The notes under the pieces were generated by a model that did not search any database, was not told the origin of the DNA, and was given only the letters and a program-made list of their open reading frames with translations. A stretch of 64,000 nt of DNA, from the NCBI RefSeq assembly GCF_030704305.1, contig NZ_CP131935.1, positions 2,542,001 through 2,606,000 of the forward strand, in the 5' to 3' direction. The stretch is from Massilia sp. R2A-15 (GTDB lineage: Bacteria > Pseudomonadota > Gammaproteobacteria > Burkholderiales > Burkholderiaceae_D). The position numbers and the translations under genes were made by a program. Every line of letters starts with the position of its first letter. The first letter of the stretch is position 1. Of this stretch, positions 9,005 to 17,248 are shown piece after piece.

Positions 9005-9556
9005 TTAAAACAGCTCGATGTCGCCGCTTTCGAGATGCTGCTGCTCGACCGACTTGCGCAGTACGCTGCGCAGTTCGAGCGACTGGATCGCCAGCGCCAT
9101 GCTGACCTGCCCGAGCAGTTCGACCAGCTCGTCGCTGCCGGTTTCGGCCTGGATGCGCGAACCGTGCTCGCCCACCGTGCCGAGGAAGGCGCGCAGCCCG
9201 GTGACCCGTTTCAGGGTGCGGTCGATCAGCTGGCTCGTCATGTCCTGGAACTGCATGCTGGTGATCGCGCTGTTGACGTGGATGCCGACTTCGCCGGACA
9301 TGCCCTTCATGCGCGCGATCTCGTCCTCGCTCGGGGTGCCGCCGGCCAGCATCAGGTTGATGCTGTCCTGGCGCGCGCCGACCGTCTTGTGGATCGCCAT
9401 GAAGCTGCGCGTGAGCTTTTCCACCGCTTCTTCGAGCAGCAGGTCGGTCTGCACCAGGTCGGTCTCGACTTCGGTCAGGTGGCGCCTTCCGTGTGCGGAC
9501 ACGCCCGACAGCAGGCGCTTGACGTGCGATCCGAGGATTTTCTGGCGATGGGTCAT
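9005..9556 (-). CDS. CheZ-like chemotaxis phosphatase candidate
   Basis: A 183-residue, mostly helical protein. Residues 101-111 read MQFQDMTSQLI, which matches CheZ FQDLTGQVI and keeps both catalytic positions, Asp105 and Gln109, at the same spacing. The C-terminus is LESGDIELF instead of the usual CheZ tail, and resembles the CheD tail GGEIDLF. The ATG overlaps the motB stop (ATGA), so the two are probably translationally coupled, and a CheY-like gene follows 50 bases later. The true cheZ is present at 1898-2563, so this would be a second enzyme. Motif and context support the call, but overall similarity to CheZ was not computed. Confidence 0.7.
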   Translation of the reverse strand: MTHRQKILGSHVKRLLSGVSAHGRRHLTEVETDLVQTDLLLEEAVEKLTRSFMAIHKTVGARQDSINLMLAGGTPSEDEIARMKGMSGEVGIHVNSAITSMQFQDMTSQLIDRTLKRVTGLRAFLGTVGEHGSRIQAETGSDELVELLGQVSMALAIQSLELRSVLRKSVEQQHLESGDIELF

Positions 9557-10482
9557 TTGGCCGCCGCTGGTGCTGTCGGCGCGGGCGCGGACTCGGACTC
9601 GGACGGCGCCTGCTGCGACGCGTTGTCGCGCATGACCATGTCTTCGGTTTTCTTGTTCATTACGATGATGCTGATGCGCCGATTGATCGGATTGAAGGGA
9701 TCTTTGCGGTCCAGGTTGGCCGCCGAGGCCAGGCCGACGACGCGCAGGATCTTGTTTTCGGCCATGCCGCCGATGATCAGCTCGCGCCGCGACGCGTTGG
9801 CGCGCTCGGTCGACAGTTCCCAGTTGCTGTAGCCGACGTCCGACAGGTAGGGAGTCGAATCGGTGTGGCCCGACAGGCCGATGCGGTTCGGTACCTCGTT
9901 GAGGACGATGCCGATGACGTGCAGGATATCGCGCGTGTACGGCTGCAGTTCGGCCCTGGCCAGCGCGAACATCGGCCGGTTCTGCTCGTCGACGATCTGA
10001 ATCCGCAGGCCTTCGCTGGTCAGGTCGAGCAGCAGCTGGTTCTTGTACTTCTTGAGCAGCGGATTGGCCTCGATGGTCGCCTCGATCCTGGCCTTGAGCT
10101 GCTTGAGGCGCAGGCCTTCCTCGCGTTCGAGCGCTTCCTTGGCCGCCTTCAGGTCGTAGGTCTTCTTGGTCGCCGGGATCTCGCCCTTCTTGATCTGGCC
10201 GTCGCGCCGGGTCAGGTCGCGTCCGCCGGCCTGGATCACCGACGAGCTGTCGCCCGAACCCGAACCGCCCGACATCGCCACCTTCAGAGGCGTTTTGAAA
10301 TAGTCCGAGATGCCGTTCAGGTCGCCCTTGGTGGTCGAGCCGAGCAGCCACATCAGCAGGAAGAAGGCCATCATCGCCGTCACGAAGTCGGCGTAGGCGA
10401 TCTTCCACGCGCCGCCATGATGGCCGCCCGCGGTCTTCTTGATGCGCTTGACGATAATCGGCCTCAAGCCCTCATCGGCCAT
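9553..10482 (-). CDS. motB: Flagellar stator protein MotB
   Basis: MotB anchors the stator to peptidoglycan and forms the ion channel with MotA. The 309 residues show a basic N-terminus (VKRIKK), one membrane helix with the ion-carrying Asp in YADFVTAMMAFFLLMWLL, a plug/linker region, and an OmpA-like peptidoglycan-binding domain (about 150-270, with SGHTDSTPY and RRISIIV). The C-terminal tail is rich in Ala, Pro and Glu. It lies 39 bases after motA and overlaps the CheZ-like gene by 4 bases. Confidence 0.96.
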   Translation of the reverse strand: MADEGLRPIIVKRIKKTAGGHHGGAWKIAYADFVTAMMAFFLLMWLLGSTTKGDLNGISDYFKTPLKVAMSGGSGSGDSSSVIQAGGRDLTRRDGQIKKGEIPATKKTYDLKAAKEALEREEGLRLKQLKARIEATIEANPLLKKYKNQLLLDLTSEGLRIQIVDEQNRPMFALARAELQPYTRDILHVIGIVLNEVPNRIGLSGHTDSTPYLSDVGYSNWELSTERANASRRELIIGGMAENKILRVVGLASAANLDRKDPFNPINRRISIIVMNKKTEDMVMRDNASQQAPSESESAPAPTAPAAAK

Positions 10483-10521
10483 GGTCGCTCCGGTGGTGAG
10501 TATTAATTGCAGCCATCGCGA

Positions 10522-11382
10522 TTACTTTGCTTTTGCTTTCTTGATATGGTCTTCCAGCTCGCTGAAGGTCGGGCGCTCGGTCGAGTACAGCACCTTGCGG
10601 CCGAATTCGACCGCCAGCGCCGGCGCATAGCCGTTCAGGCTGGCCAGCAGCGTCACTTTCACGCACTGGAACATCTTGGTGGACTCTTCCAGCTTCTGCT
10701 CGAGCAGGCTGGCCAGCGGGCCGACGAAGCCGTAGGCCAGCAAGATACCGAGGAAGGTGCCGACCAGCGCGTGCGCGATCAGGATGCCCAGCTCGGCCGG
10801 CGGAATGCCCACCGACTCCATCGTGTGCACCACGCCCATCACCGCGGCGACGATGCCGAAGGCCGGCAGGCCGTCGCCCAGCTTGGCGATGCAGTGGGCC
10901 GGCACGGCGCCTTCGTGGTGATGGGTCTCGATCTCGTTGTCCATCAGGTTTTCGATCTGGAACGCGTCCATGTTGCCCGACACCATCAGGCGCAGGTAAT
11001 CGGTCATAAACTCGACGATGTGGTGGTCGGCCAGCACGCCCGGGTACTTGGAAAACACCGGGCTCTCCTCGGGCCGGTCGATATCGCCTTCGATCGACAT
11101 CAGGCCTTCCTTGCGCACCTTGGACAGGACGTCGAACAGCAGCGACATCATCTCCATGTACAGTTCCTTGGTGTGGCGCGAGCCCTTGAACAGCGTCGGC
11201 AGGGCCGCCAGGGTGGCCTTGATCGCCTTGCCGTTGTTGCCAACAAGGAAAGCACCGACCGCCGCGCCACCGATCATCAGCAGCTCGAGCGGTTGGAACA
11301 GCGCCGCCAGATGGCCTTTGTTGAGCACGAATCCGCCGAACACGGAGGCGCAGACGACGATATATCCGATGATGACTAACAA
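10522..11382 (-). CDS. motA: Flagellar stator protein MotA
   Basis: MotA is the four-helix stator subunit that pushes on FliG. Membrane helices lie at the N-terminus (VIIGYIVVCASVFGGF), at LLMIGGAAVGAFLV, and as a pair in the second half (FGIVAAVMGVVHTM; ILIAHALVGTFLGILLAYGF). The cytoplasmic loop has the charged stretch SKVRKEG. I chose a TTG start at 11380-11382 (286 residues, MLVIIGY) because GGGAG lies 9 bases upstream and this matches the usual MotA N-terminus. An in-frame ATG at 11410-11412 has only pyrimidine-rich sequence before it and would add ten atypical residues. Confidence 0.93.
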   Translation of the reverse strand: MLVIIGYIVVCASVFGGFVLNKGHLAALFQPLELLMIGGAAVGAFLVGNNGKAIKATLAALPTLFKGSRHTKELYMEMMSLLFDVLSKVRKEGLMSIEGDIDRPEESPVFSKYPGVLADHHIVEFMTDYLRLMVSGNMDAFQIENLMDNEIETHHHEGAVPAHCIAKLGDGLPAFGIVAAVMGVVHTMESVGIPPAELGILIAHALVGTFLGILLAYGFVGPLASLLEQKLEESTKMFQCVKVTLLASLNGYAPALAVEFGRKVLYSTERPTFSELEDHIKKAKAK

Positions 11383-11570
11383 GAGCGCTGACTCCCAAGG
11401 TGCGTCCGGCATGCGCCGGGGGTGTTCAAGTTGATAATATCGATGCCAAATATGGCAAGGGCGCCTGCATCAAAGCCGGCGCCCCACAAAATAATTGTTC
11501 TAGGGAACTACAATAGCGTGAGAAGGATTTCCCTGCAAGCAAAACCGCCCCGTTCTTAGAGGTATGTCGC

Positions 11571-12305
11571 CTAAAAGCGCCATCCATAAAGCAGCGGGCC
11601 GGGACCTCTGGGCAGAATGGTAAGGTCCGGGGTTTTTGCCTGGATGGCGAATTCATAACTGAGCAGCAAGGCGCCGGGCTGCATCTCGGCGCTTGCCTTG
11701 CGCCACAGCGCGGCCATCGCGGCCGGCGACAGGTAGGCGAACACCACGTCGTAGTCGGCAAAGTCGAGGTGCTCGTAGTCGCCGCGCACGAAATGCGCGT
11801 TGGGCCGGCCGATCGCGCGCAGACGGCTGGCAAGCCACGGCAGCGGCGCCAGTTCGATGCCGGAAAAGGTCGAGTCGGGACGGCGCCGCGCCAGGTCCAG
11901 CACCAGGCCGCCCAGGCCGCTGCCGATGTCGATCAGGTGGACCGGACGGTCTTGCGGCAGCAGCTTCGCCACTTCATCCCAGGCGCGCTGGCCCGACGGG
12001 TAGTATGGCACCTGGGTGCGGAAGGTCGACCAGTATACTAATAAGAGCAGCAGGAACGCGGCCAGGAAAAGCCAGGATGGCAGGTGCAGGCCGGCCCCGG
12101 CGACCAGCGCCAGCGGGAACACGAACTGGATCGCCAGCCACCACGGGGCAAGCTTGCGCCACCAGCTAAAGAGCGCGGCGATGGCGCCCTGGATCAGGGC
12201 CGCGGCGAGCAAGTCGACGGGGGAAAGCGCGACGGCGACTATATAAGAGAGGGGCAGCGCTGCGAACTGGATCAGCAACGCTCGGACGGCGGGAGTGCGG
12301 GTCAC
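11571..12305 (-). CDS. Membrane-attached class I SAM methyltransferase
   Basis: The first ~100 residues are hydrophobic, with three or four likely membrane helices (for example LFLAAFLLLLLVYW). A compact methyltransferase domain follows with motif I VHLIDIGSGLGGL and GIELAPL. Substrate is unknown. It sits between flhC and motA, a place where enteric clusters have nothing, and is bounded upstream by a family A repeat pair. The start is uncertain: I chose GTG at 12303-12305 (244 residues); a TTG six codons upstream and another nine codons downstream are also possible, and none has a good ribosome site. Whether it acts in motility is unknown. Confidence 0.8.
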   Translation of the reverse strand: MTRTPAVRALLIQFAALPLSYIVAVALSPVDLLAAALIQGAIAALFSWWRKLAPWWLAIQFVFPLALVAGAGLHLPSWLFLAAFLLLLLVYWSTFRTQVPYYPSGQRAWDEVAKLLPQDRPVHLIDIGSGLGGLVLDLARRRPDSTFSGIELAPLPWLASRLRAIGRPNAHFVRGDYEHLDFADYDVVFAYLSPAAMAALWRKASAEMQPGALLLSYEFAIQAKTPDLTILPRGPGPLLYGWRF

Positions 12306-12326
12306 AGCCGGCGGCCCATGCAAAAT

Positions 12327-12407
12327 GGGGTCAGGTCCGCAGGACCAGACCCCGCCTTGGTCGCCGCCGCATGCAAAAATGGGGTCTGGTCCTGCGGACC
12401 TGACCCC
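12327..12407. repeat. Family A palindromic element, exact inverted pair
   Basis: Two 27-base units (12327-12353 and 12381-12407) are exact reverse complements, separated by 27 bases. Each unit also folds on itself through GGGGTC/GACCCC and GGTCC/GGACC arms. The pair lies between flhC and the methyltransferase gene and may limit read-through from flhDC. Confidence 0.9.
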
Positions 12408-12429
12408 ATCTTGGAAGAGCTGCGGAAAA

Positions 12430-12981
12430 TCACGCGGCCAGCAGCGCGGCGGCGGCGTCTTTCGATTTCTTGGTCTTGCCGGCGCGCGAAGGCATGTGGC
12501 ACAGGCCGCACTGGTAGCCCTGGTTCAGGTCGAGGCCGTTGACGACGAACTTGCCCTGGCAGCAGGAGCAGGACGCGGTGGTCAGCATGTTGCTTTGGAA
12601 GAAACGCACCAGGGTCCAGGCGCGCGTCAGCGACAGCAGCGGCTCTTCGCCCGGTTCCGGCGGCATCTGTTCCAGATACAGCTTGTAGGCTTTCATCACC
12701 GCCTCGATGCCGCTGGCGCCGGCGTGCTCGACGAGGAATTTGTGGATGTTGATGAACAGCGAGGAGTGGATGTTCGGTTGCCAGGTCAGGAACCAGTCGG
12801 TCGAAAACGGCAGCATGCCCTTCGGCGGCGACATGCCCTTGAGTTCCTTGTACAGCTTGAGCAGGCGTTCGCGCGACAGGGTCACTTCGGTCTCGAGCAG
12901 CTGCAGGCGGGCGCCCAGCTGGATCAGTTCGATGGCCAGCTGGATTTCCTGGGCTTCGGTGACGACGCTTTTCTTGCTCAT
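12430..12981 (-). CDS. flhC: Flagellar master regulator subunit FlhC
   Basis: FlhC forms the FlhD4C2 complex that activates class II flagellar genes. The 183-residue product begins with [19 protein letters not shown] and ends with a zinc site formed by Cys in SCSCCQGKF and YQCGLCHMP, as in the enteric protein. A basic, Ala-rich tail follows. It lies 48 bases after flhD in the same operon. Confidence 0.96.
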   Translation of the reverse strand: MSKKSVVTEAQEIQLAIELIQLGARLQLLETEVTLSRERLLKLYKELKGMSPPKGMLPFSTDWFLTWQPNIHSSLFINIHKFLVEHAGASGIEAVMKAYKLYLEQMPPEPGEEPLLSLTRAWTLVRFFQSNMLTTASCSCCQGKFVVNGLDLNQGYQCGLCHMPSRAGKTKKSKDAAAALLAA

Positions 12982-13029
12982 GATGGGATTCCCTGTCGAA
13001 GTCTGATCGATGCGAGTTGCTGGGCGAAC

Positions 13030-13347
13030 TTAGGCGATCTCTTCGACGCCCTGGCCGGCCATCAGGATCGCGGCGTGCGACTGGGCCAGGCTGCGGTCCT
13101 TGTTGTAATTGGTCAGCATCGACAGGATGGCGCTGTCGTCGAAGCGGAAACGCGCCAGCATCATGTTGCCGCCGGCCAGCTTCAGGATCTGGGCGTTGCT
13201 CATGCCCTGGATCAGGTCGGCGATCTCGGCGGAAATGCCGAGACGGAAAATCGCGGTGACCTTGTCAGCACGGATCATCTGTTGCGCGAGCATCAGGTAG
13301 CTCAGGTTCGCATCACGAATTTCCGCCATCATGTCGTTTGCAGTCAT
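13030..13347 (-). CDS. flhD: Flagellar master regulator subunit FlhD
   Basis: The 105-residue partner of FlhC. DANLSYLMLAQQMIRADK followed by FRLGIS is the family core. I chose the second of two close ATGs (13345-13347, MTANDMMAEIRD) because TAGGAG is six bases before it; the first ATG directly abuts that site. flhD heads the whole minus-strand motility block and has an unusually long upstream region (13348-13940), as expected of a regulatory hub. Confidence 0.95.
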   Translation of the reverse strand: MTANDMMAEIRDANLSYLMLAQQMIRADKVTAIFRLGISAEIADLIQGMSNAQILKLAGGNMMLARFRFDDSAILSMLTNYNKDRSLAQSHAAILMAGQGVEEIA

Positions 13348-13481
13348 TTCCATCTCCTAGATCCGTTGAAATCTGGCGCCGTTTGTTATTGCCAGTGGGA
13401 TACATTCTGACCGTGCGGAAACTTTCCGGGAATAGGTCGGGATCTGTATTTTCGATAGGGGAATGACGAATGCGACCCGTC

Positions 13482-13502
13482 CGAGTTTGTCTGACAAACT
13501 CG
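13482..13502. promoter_or_regulatory. Perfect 9-bp dyad upstream of flhD
   Basis: CGAGTTTGT-CTG-ACAAACTCG has exact 9-bp arms, about 135 bases before the flhD start. It could be an operator for a dimeric regulator or a hairpin in the flhDC leader RNA. There is no T-run, so it is not a terminator. Confidence 0.5.
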
Positions 13503-13626
13503 CCGCGGTCGTGGTCGCGCCCCTATGAAAACGGAGCGGAATTGACTGTTAAAAAACTGCTGAAAACTCGTACCTCAGGACAACGATTTTCTGTCGTCTT
13601 GTACCGGTTACGTCAAACTGTTTGGA

Positions 13627-13741
13627 AACTTTAGGGTTTTTTTGAAAAAAATCTAAATATTTTCAAAATTCCTTCAGGATGGGATGAACTTCCCCGCTTC
13701 CTGAGTTCTGTAACGGCCCCGGTTTGGGGAACTTTAGGGTT
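13627..13741. repeat. Two direct copies of AACTTTAGGGTT
   Basis: Identical 12-mers at 13627-13638 and 13730-13741, with start points 103 bases apart. A related GGAAACTTT also occurs at about 13417-13426. Spacing of nearly ten helical turns would suit a regulator that loops DNA, but this is inference. Confidence 0.5.
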
Positions 13742-13774
13742 CTCTGCAATTATTTTTGGAAATTTCCGAGGAGT

Positions 13775-13857
13775 GTCGTACCTGCGGAGGCAGGTACCCG
13801 AGCGGACGAAAGAGGTGGTACTTATTCAGCATAGGTACCATCGTGCGCAGGTACGAC
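13775..13857. repeat. Family B palindromic element, GTCGTACC variant
   Basis: GTCGTACCTGCGGAGGCAGG at the left is mirrored by GCGCAGGTACGAC at the right (13845-13857), with GGTACC in the middle of each arm. Compared with the copy at 5702-5800, TTCC/GGAA has changed to TACC/GGTA in both arms, which keeps pairing. Confidence 0.75.
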
Positions 13858-13940
13858 AACCCTTCCCTCCCCCTCGGCGGCGGCGAGTTTCTTTGTTAGA
13901 CTGCCATCCTCACCGCGAACTTGTATATAAAAGGTACCGC

Positions 13941-14588
13941 ATGCACTCTCCCGCCCTGTGGGACATCAGCCCGACGATTTCAAGCGCCACGCCGGTCTGG
14001 CCGGGCGACACCCGCTTCGACGCCGCCCCCACCTGGGAAATCGGCGGCGGCTGCCCGGTCCACGTCAGCCGCATGACCATGACCACCCACCTGGGCGCCC
14101 ACACCGACGCACCCTCGCATTACGATCCGGCCGGCCTGGCCATCGACGCGGTCGGCCTGGCGCCCTACATCGGGCCGTGCCGCGTGATCGACTGCGTCGG
14201 CAGCAAGCGGGTCGAGGCGGCCGACATCGCCGGCTTCCTCGACGGCGTGCCGCCGCGCGTGCTGCTGCGTACATACGCGACCGCGCCGCAACAGGAATGG
14301 GATCCCTCCTTTGCCGCCGTCGCGCCGGACGCGATCGGCCTCCTCGCCAGCAAGGGCGTGATCCTGGTCGGCACCGACACCGCCTCGCTCGACCCGCAGG
14401 ATTCGAAGACGCTCGACGCCCACCACGCAGTGCGCGCGCATGGCATGGCGATCCTCGAAGGCGTGGTGCTCGACGAGGTGCCGGCCGGTGACTACGAACT
14501 GATCGCCCTGCCCCTGAAACTGGCCGGCATGGACGCCAGCCCGGTGCGCGCCATCCTGCGCCCTCTCACCAGTAAAGACACCGCATGA
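13941..14588 (+). CDS. kynB: Kynurenine formamidase KynB
   Basis: Hydrolyses N-formylkynurenine to kynurenine and formate, the second step of tryptophan breakdown. The 215-residue protein belongs to the metal-dependent cyclase-like family; the metal motif is HLGAHTD at residues 50-56 (His50, His54, Asp56). Ends with [19 protein letters not shown], typical of the family. The start ATG at 13941 gives [13 protein letters not shown]; a longer frame runs through the family B repeat and was rejected. It overlaps kynU by 4 bases. Confidence 0.95.
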   Translation: MHSPALWDISPTISSATPVWPGDTRFDAAPTWEIGGGCPVHVSRMTMTTHLGAHTDAPSHYDPAGLAIDAVGLAPYIGPCRVIDCVGSKRVEAADIAGFLDGVPPRVLLRTYATAPQQEWDPSFAAVAPDAIGLLASKGVILVGTDTASLDPQDSKTLDAHHAVRAHGMAILEGVVLDEVPAGDYELIALPLKLAGMDASPVRAILRPLTSKDTA

Positions 14589-15823
14589 CCACTCGCCAAG
14601 ACTGCCTCGCCCTCGACGCGCAGGACCCGCTCGCGCCGCTGCGTGCGCAATTCGACCTGCCGGAAGGCGTGATCTACCTCGACGGGAATTCGCTCGGCGC
14701 GCGGCCCAAGGCGGCGCTCGCCCGCGCGCAGCAGGTGATCGCCCGCGAATGGGGCCATGACCTGATCCGCAGCTGGAACACGGCCGGATGGTTCGACATG
14801 CCACGCCGCCTGGGCGACCGGCTGGCGCCGCTGATCGGCGCGCGCGCCGGCGAAGTGGTCGTCACCGACACCACCTCGCTGAATCTGTTCAAGGCGCTGG
14901 CCGCGGCGCTGCACATGCAGACGGACAGCGCGCGCCGCGTGATCGTCACCGAGCGCGCCAACTTCCCGACCGATATCTACATGGCGCAGGGACTGGCGTC
15001 GTGGCTGGACCGCGGCTACTCGCTGCGCCTGGTCGACTCGCCCGAGGAGCTGCCAAGCGCGATCGGCGCCGACACCGCGGTCGTGATGCTCACCCATGTC
15101 AACTACCGTACCGGCTACCAGCACGACATGGCGGCCGTCAGCGCCCTCGCCCACGCGCATGGCGCGCTGGCGTTGTGGGACCTGGCCCATTCGGCCGGCG
15201 CCGTGCCGGTCGATTTGCACGCGGCCGGCGCCGACCTCGCCGTGGGCTGCACCTATAAATACCTGAACGGCGGCCCGGGCGCCCCGGCCTTCATCTGGGT
15301 GCCGAAGCACCACCAAGCCGCGTTCCGCCAGCCGCTGTCCGGATGGTGGGGCCACGCGGCGCCGTTCGAGATGTCGCCCGAGTTCGCGCCGGTCGACGGC
15401 ATCGGCCGCGCGCTGTGCGGCACCCAGCCGATCGTCTCGCTGGCGATGGTCGAATGCGGGCTGGAGATATTTGAGCAGTCAAGTATCTCCGCGATCCGCG
15501 CCAAGTCGCTCGCGCTGACCGACTTGTTCATCGAGCTGGTCGAGGCGCGCTGCGGCGACCATCCACTGGGCCTGGTGACGCCGCGTGAGCATGCGCGGCG
15601 CGGCAGCCAGGTCAGCTTCACCCACCCGCACGGCTACGCGGTGATGGCGGCGCTGATCGCGCGCGGCGTGATCGGCGACTACCGCGAGCCGGCCATCATG
15701 CGCTTCGGCTTCACGCCGCTGTACACCAGTTTTGCCGACGTGTGGGACGCGGTCGAGATCCTGCGCCAGATCCTCGACGATCAAGCCTACGACATTGCCG
15801 CCACGCGCGGCGCGGTGACCTAA
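14585..15823 (+). CDS. kynU: Kynureninase KynU
   Basis: A PLP enzyme that cleaves kynurenine to anthranilate and alanine. The 412 residues include [13 protein letters not shown] near the N-terminus, [10 protein letters not shown] (PLP phosphate region), and the PLP lysine Lys225 in [12 protein letters not shown]. Length is normal for the bacterial family. The ATG overlaps the kynB stop, indicating coupled translation, and kynA follows 13 bases later. Confidence 0.97.
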   Translation: MTTRQDCLALDAQDPLAPLRAQFDLPEGVIYLDGNSLGARPKAALARAQQVIAREWGHDLIRSWNTAGWFDMPRRLGDRLAPLIGARAGEVVVTDTTSLNLFKALAAALHMQTDSARRVIVTERANFPTDIYMAQGLASWLDRGYSLRLVDSPEELPSAIGADTAVVMLTHVNYRTGYQHDMAAVSALAHAHGALALWDLAHSAGAVPVDLHAAGADLAVGCTYKYLNGGPGAPAFIWVPKHHQAAFRQPLSGWWGHAAPFEMSPEFAPVDGIGRALCGTQPIVSLAMVECGLEIFEQSSISAIRAKSLALTDLFIELVEARCGDHPLGLVTPREHARRGSQVSFTHPHGYAVMAALIARGVIGDYREPAIMRFGFTPLYTSFADVWDAVEILRQILDDQAYDIAATRGAVT

Positions 15824-15836
15824 ACAGAGAACATAT

Positions 15837-16679
15837 ATGAGTGAAGACAAAAAGCCCGCGGCCGAATGGCACGGCGCCAAGATGGATTTCAGCAGCGCGA
15901 TGAGCTATGGCGACTACCTGGGGCTCGACCAGATCCTGCACGCCCAGCATCCGCGCTCGCCCAACCATAACGAGATGCTGTTCATCATCCAGCACCAGAC
16001 CAGCGAACTGTGGCTCAAGCTGATGCTGCACGAACTGCAGGCCGTGCGCGCCAACATGCGCGCGGGCGAACTGGCGCCGGCCTTCAAGATGCTGGCGCGG
16101 GTGGCGCGTATCATGGACCAGCTGGTGCATGCGTGGGACGTGCTGGCGACGATGACGCCGCCCGAGTACACGGCGATCCGGCCCTTCCTGGGCGCCTCGT
16201 CGGGCTTCCAGTCGCACCAGTACCGCGAGCTCGAATTCATCCTCGGGAACAAGAACGCCGCGCTGCTGGCCGTGCATACGCCGGTGCCGGAAGCGCACGC
16301 GATCCTCGAGCGCGAGCTGCATGCGCCGTCGGTGTACGACGAAGCGGTGATGCTGCTGGCGCGCAGCGGCTTCGAGATTTCTCCGGAACGGCTGAACGCC
16401 GACTGGACGCTGCCGACGCGCCACGACGACTCGGTCAAGGCCGCGTGGCTGGGCGTGTACCAGGCGCCGGACAAGCACTGGGCGCTGTACGAACTGGCCG
16501 AGAAGCTGGTGGATTTGGAGACGGCCTTCCGCTTCTGGCGCTTCCGCCATGTGACGACGGTCGAGCGCATCATCGGCTTCAAGACCGGCACCGGCGGCAC
16601 GGCTGGCGTGAGCTACCTGCGCAAGATGCTCGACGTGGTGCTGTTCCCGGAGCTGTTCTCGCTGCGCACGGCGCTCTGA
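15837..16679 (+). CDS. kynA: Tryptophan 2,3-dioxygenase KynA
   Basis: A heme enzyme that opens the indole ring of tryptophan to N-formylkynurenine. The 280-residue protein has the substrate-site motif [11 protein letters not shown] (His53), the substrate-binding Arg130 in [11 protein letters not shown], and a heme-ligand candidate His238 in [21 protein letters not shown] near the end is also a family hallmark. It is last in the kynBUA operon although it catalyses the first step. No downstream anthranilate-degrading gene is seen, so the product probably feeds biosynthesis or is released. Confidence 0.97.
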   Translation: MSEDKKPAAEWHGAKMDFSSAMSYGDYLGLDQILHAQHPRSPNHNEMLFIIQHQTSELWLKLMLHELQAVRANMRAGELAPAFKMLARVARIMDQLVHAWDVLATMTPPEYTAIRPFLGASSGFQSHQYRELEFILGNKNAALLAVHTPVPEAHAILERELHAPSVYDEAVMLLARSGFEISPERLNADWTLPTRHDDSVKAAWLGVYQAPDKHWALYELAEKLVDLETAFRFWRFRHVTTVERIIGFKTGTGGTAGVSYLRKMLDVVLFPELFSLRTAL

Positions 16680-16684
16680 TAGCT

Positions 16685-16726
16685 TGTCGTTCCTGGGCTC
16701 GGCGCCCCTCTTGGCAGGAACCTATA
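16685..16726. repeat. Family B element, long-loop form
   Basis: GTCGTTCCTGGGCTCGGCGC then CCCTCTTGGCAGGAACC: the same arms as other family B copies, but with a longer GC-rich loop. The same long-loop form appears inverted at 38227-38266. It lies between the convergent kynA and lipoprotein genes. Confidence 0.65.
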
Positions 16727-16762
16727 CTGGGCCGGCTGCGGTCGCGCAGCAAGTCCGCCCTC

Positions 16763-17248
16763 TCACTCCGGCAGGCGGATGCGCGGCTGGCCCGAGATGG
16801 GATCGATGTCGGATTTTGGTTGCGTGGCCGGCGCATGGCGGCCCAGGACACGCCGCGCCGCCGGATCGACCTCGAACTGCTCGCCGCGCTCATTTTCGAT
16901 CAGCAGCCGCTCGCCTTGAACCCGCAAGGAACGGAACCAGACATCCTGCACATCGCCTTCCAAATCGGGGCGGCGTGCATTCTCGTAGACCTTCAGGCGC
17001 CACAACTCCCGGCTGGACGCGTCAAACGCGGCCAGCATGCCGCCCACCTGGCCGTCCGTGTCGGGGTTGCCGGCGACTTGGGCGTAACGTACTCCTCCGA
17101 TGAATACGGGCGCGACGCGCGGTGCGGGCACACGGCTGGCGCTCGGTTGAGGGGTGGGCGTCATGGCGCCTTCCTTTCCACTGTTGACGCAGCTCGCGGC
17201 CGCGGCACCCACGATCAAGGCCGCTGTAAGGGCCGCGCCACGGTTCAT
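16763..17248 (-). CDS. Putative lipoprotein next to lipase
   Basis: A 161-residue protein with an N-terminal signal (ALTAALIVGAAAASC) ending in a lipobox-like AASC, so it is probably lipid-anchored in the envelope. The rest is polar with no family I recognise; FIGGVRYAQVAGNPDTDG and a WRLKVYENAR segment hint at a small beta-rich domain. Its start directly follows the stop of the gene upstream. As the last gene of the lipase cluster, an envelope lipoprotein fits the position of an immunity protein, but nothing in the sequence proves that. Confidence 0.75.
   Translation of the reverse strand: MNRGAALTAALIVGAAAASCVNSGKEGAMTPTPQPSASRVPAPRVAPVFIGGVRYAQVAGNPDTDGQVGGMLAAFDASSRELWRLKVYENARRPDLEGDVQDVWFRSLRVQGERLLIENERGEQFEVDPAARRVLGRHAPATQPKSDIDPISGQPRIRLPE

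Larger units (their letters stand above)
13348..13940. other. 593-base gap between divergent flhD and kynB
   Basis: No credible coding region on either strand. It contains a 9-bp dyad near flhD (13482-13502), two 12-base direct repeats AACTTTAGGGTT, an AT-rich stretch (about 13636-13680) with opposed T and A runs, the palindrome GGAAATTTCC (13758-13767) and a family B repeat (13775-13857). The part nearest flhD probably holds the flhDC promoter and operators. I could not identify a convincing -35/-10 pair for either gene. Confidence 0.7.

Noticed and set aside
11459..11484. GC-rich hairpin upstream of motA as a terminator
   Set aside because: GGGCGCC and GGCGCCC can pair, but neither strand has a T-run after the stem.
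12327..12407. Family A repeats as a CRISPR array or tRNA-like element
   Set aside because: Copies are scattered singly or as inverted pairs, not tandem with spacers, and no cas gene or cloverleaf is present.
13773..13940. N-terminal extension of kynB
   Set aside because: The added codons translate a family B repeat and lack similarity to the KynB family; the ATG at 13941 gives the normal N-terminus.
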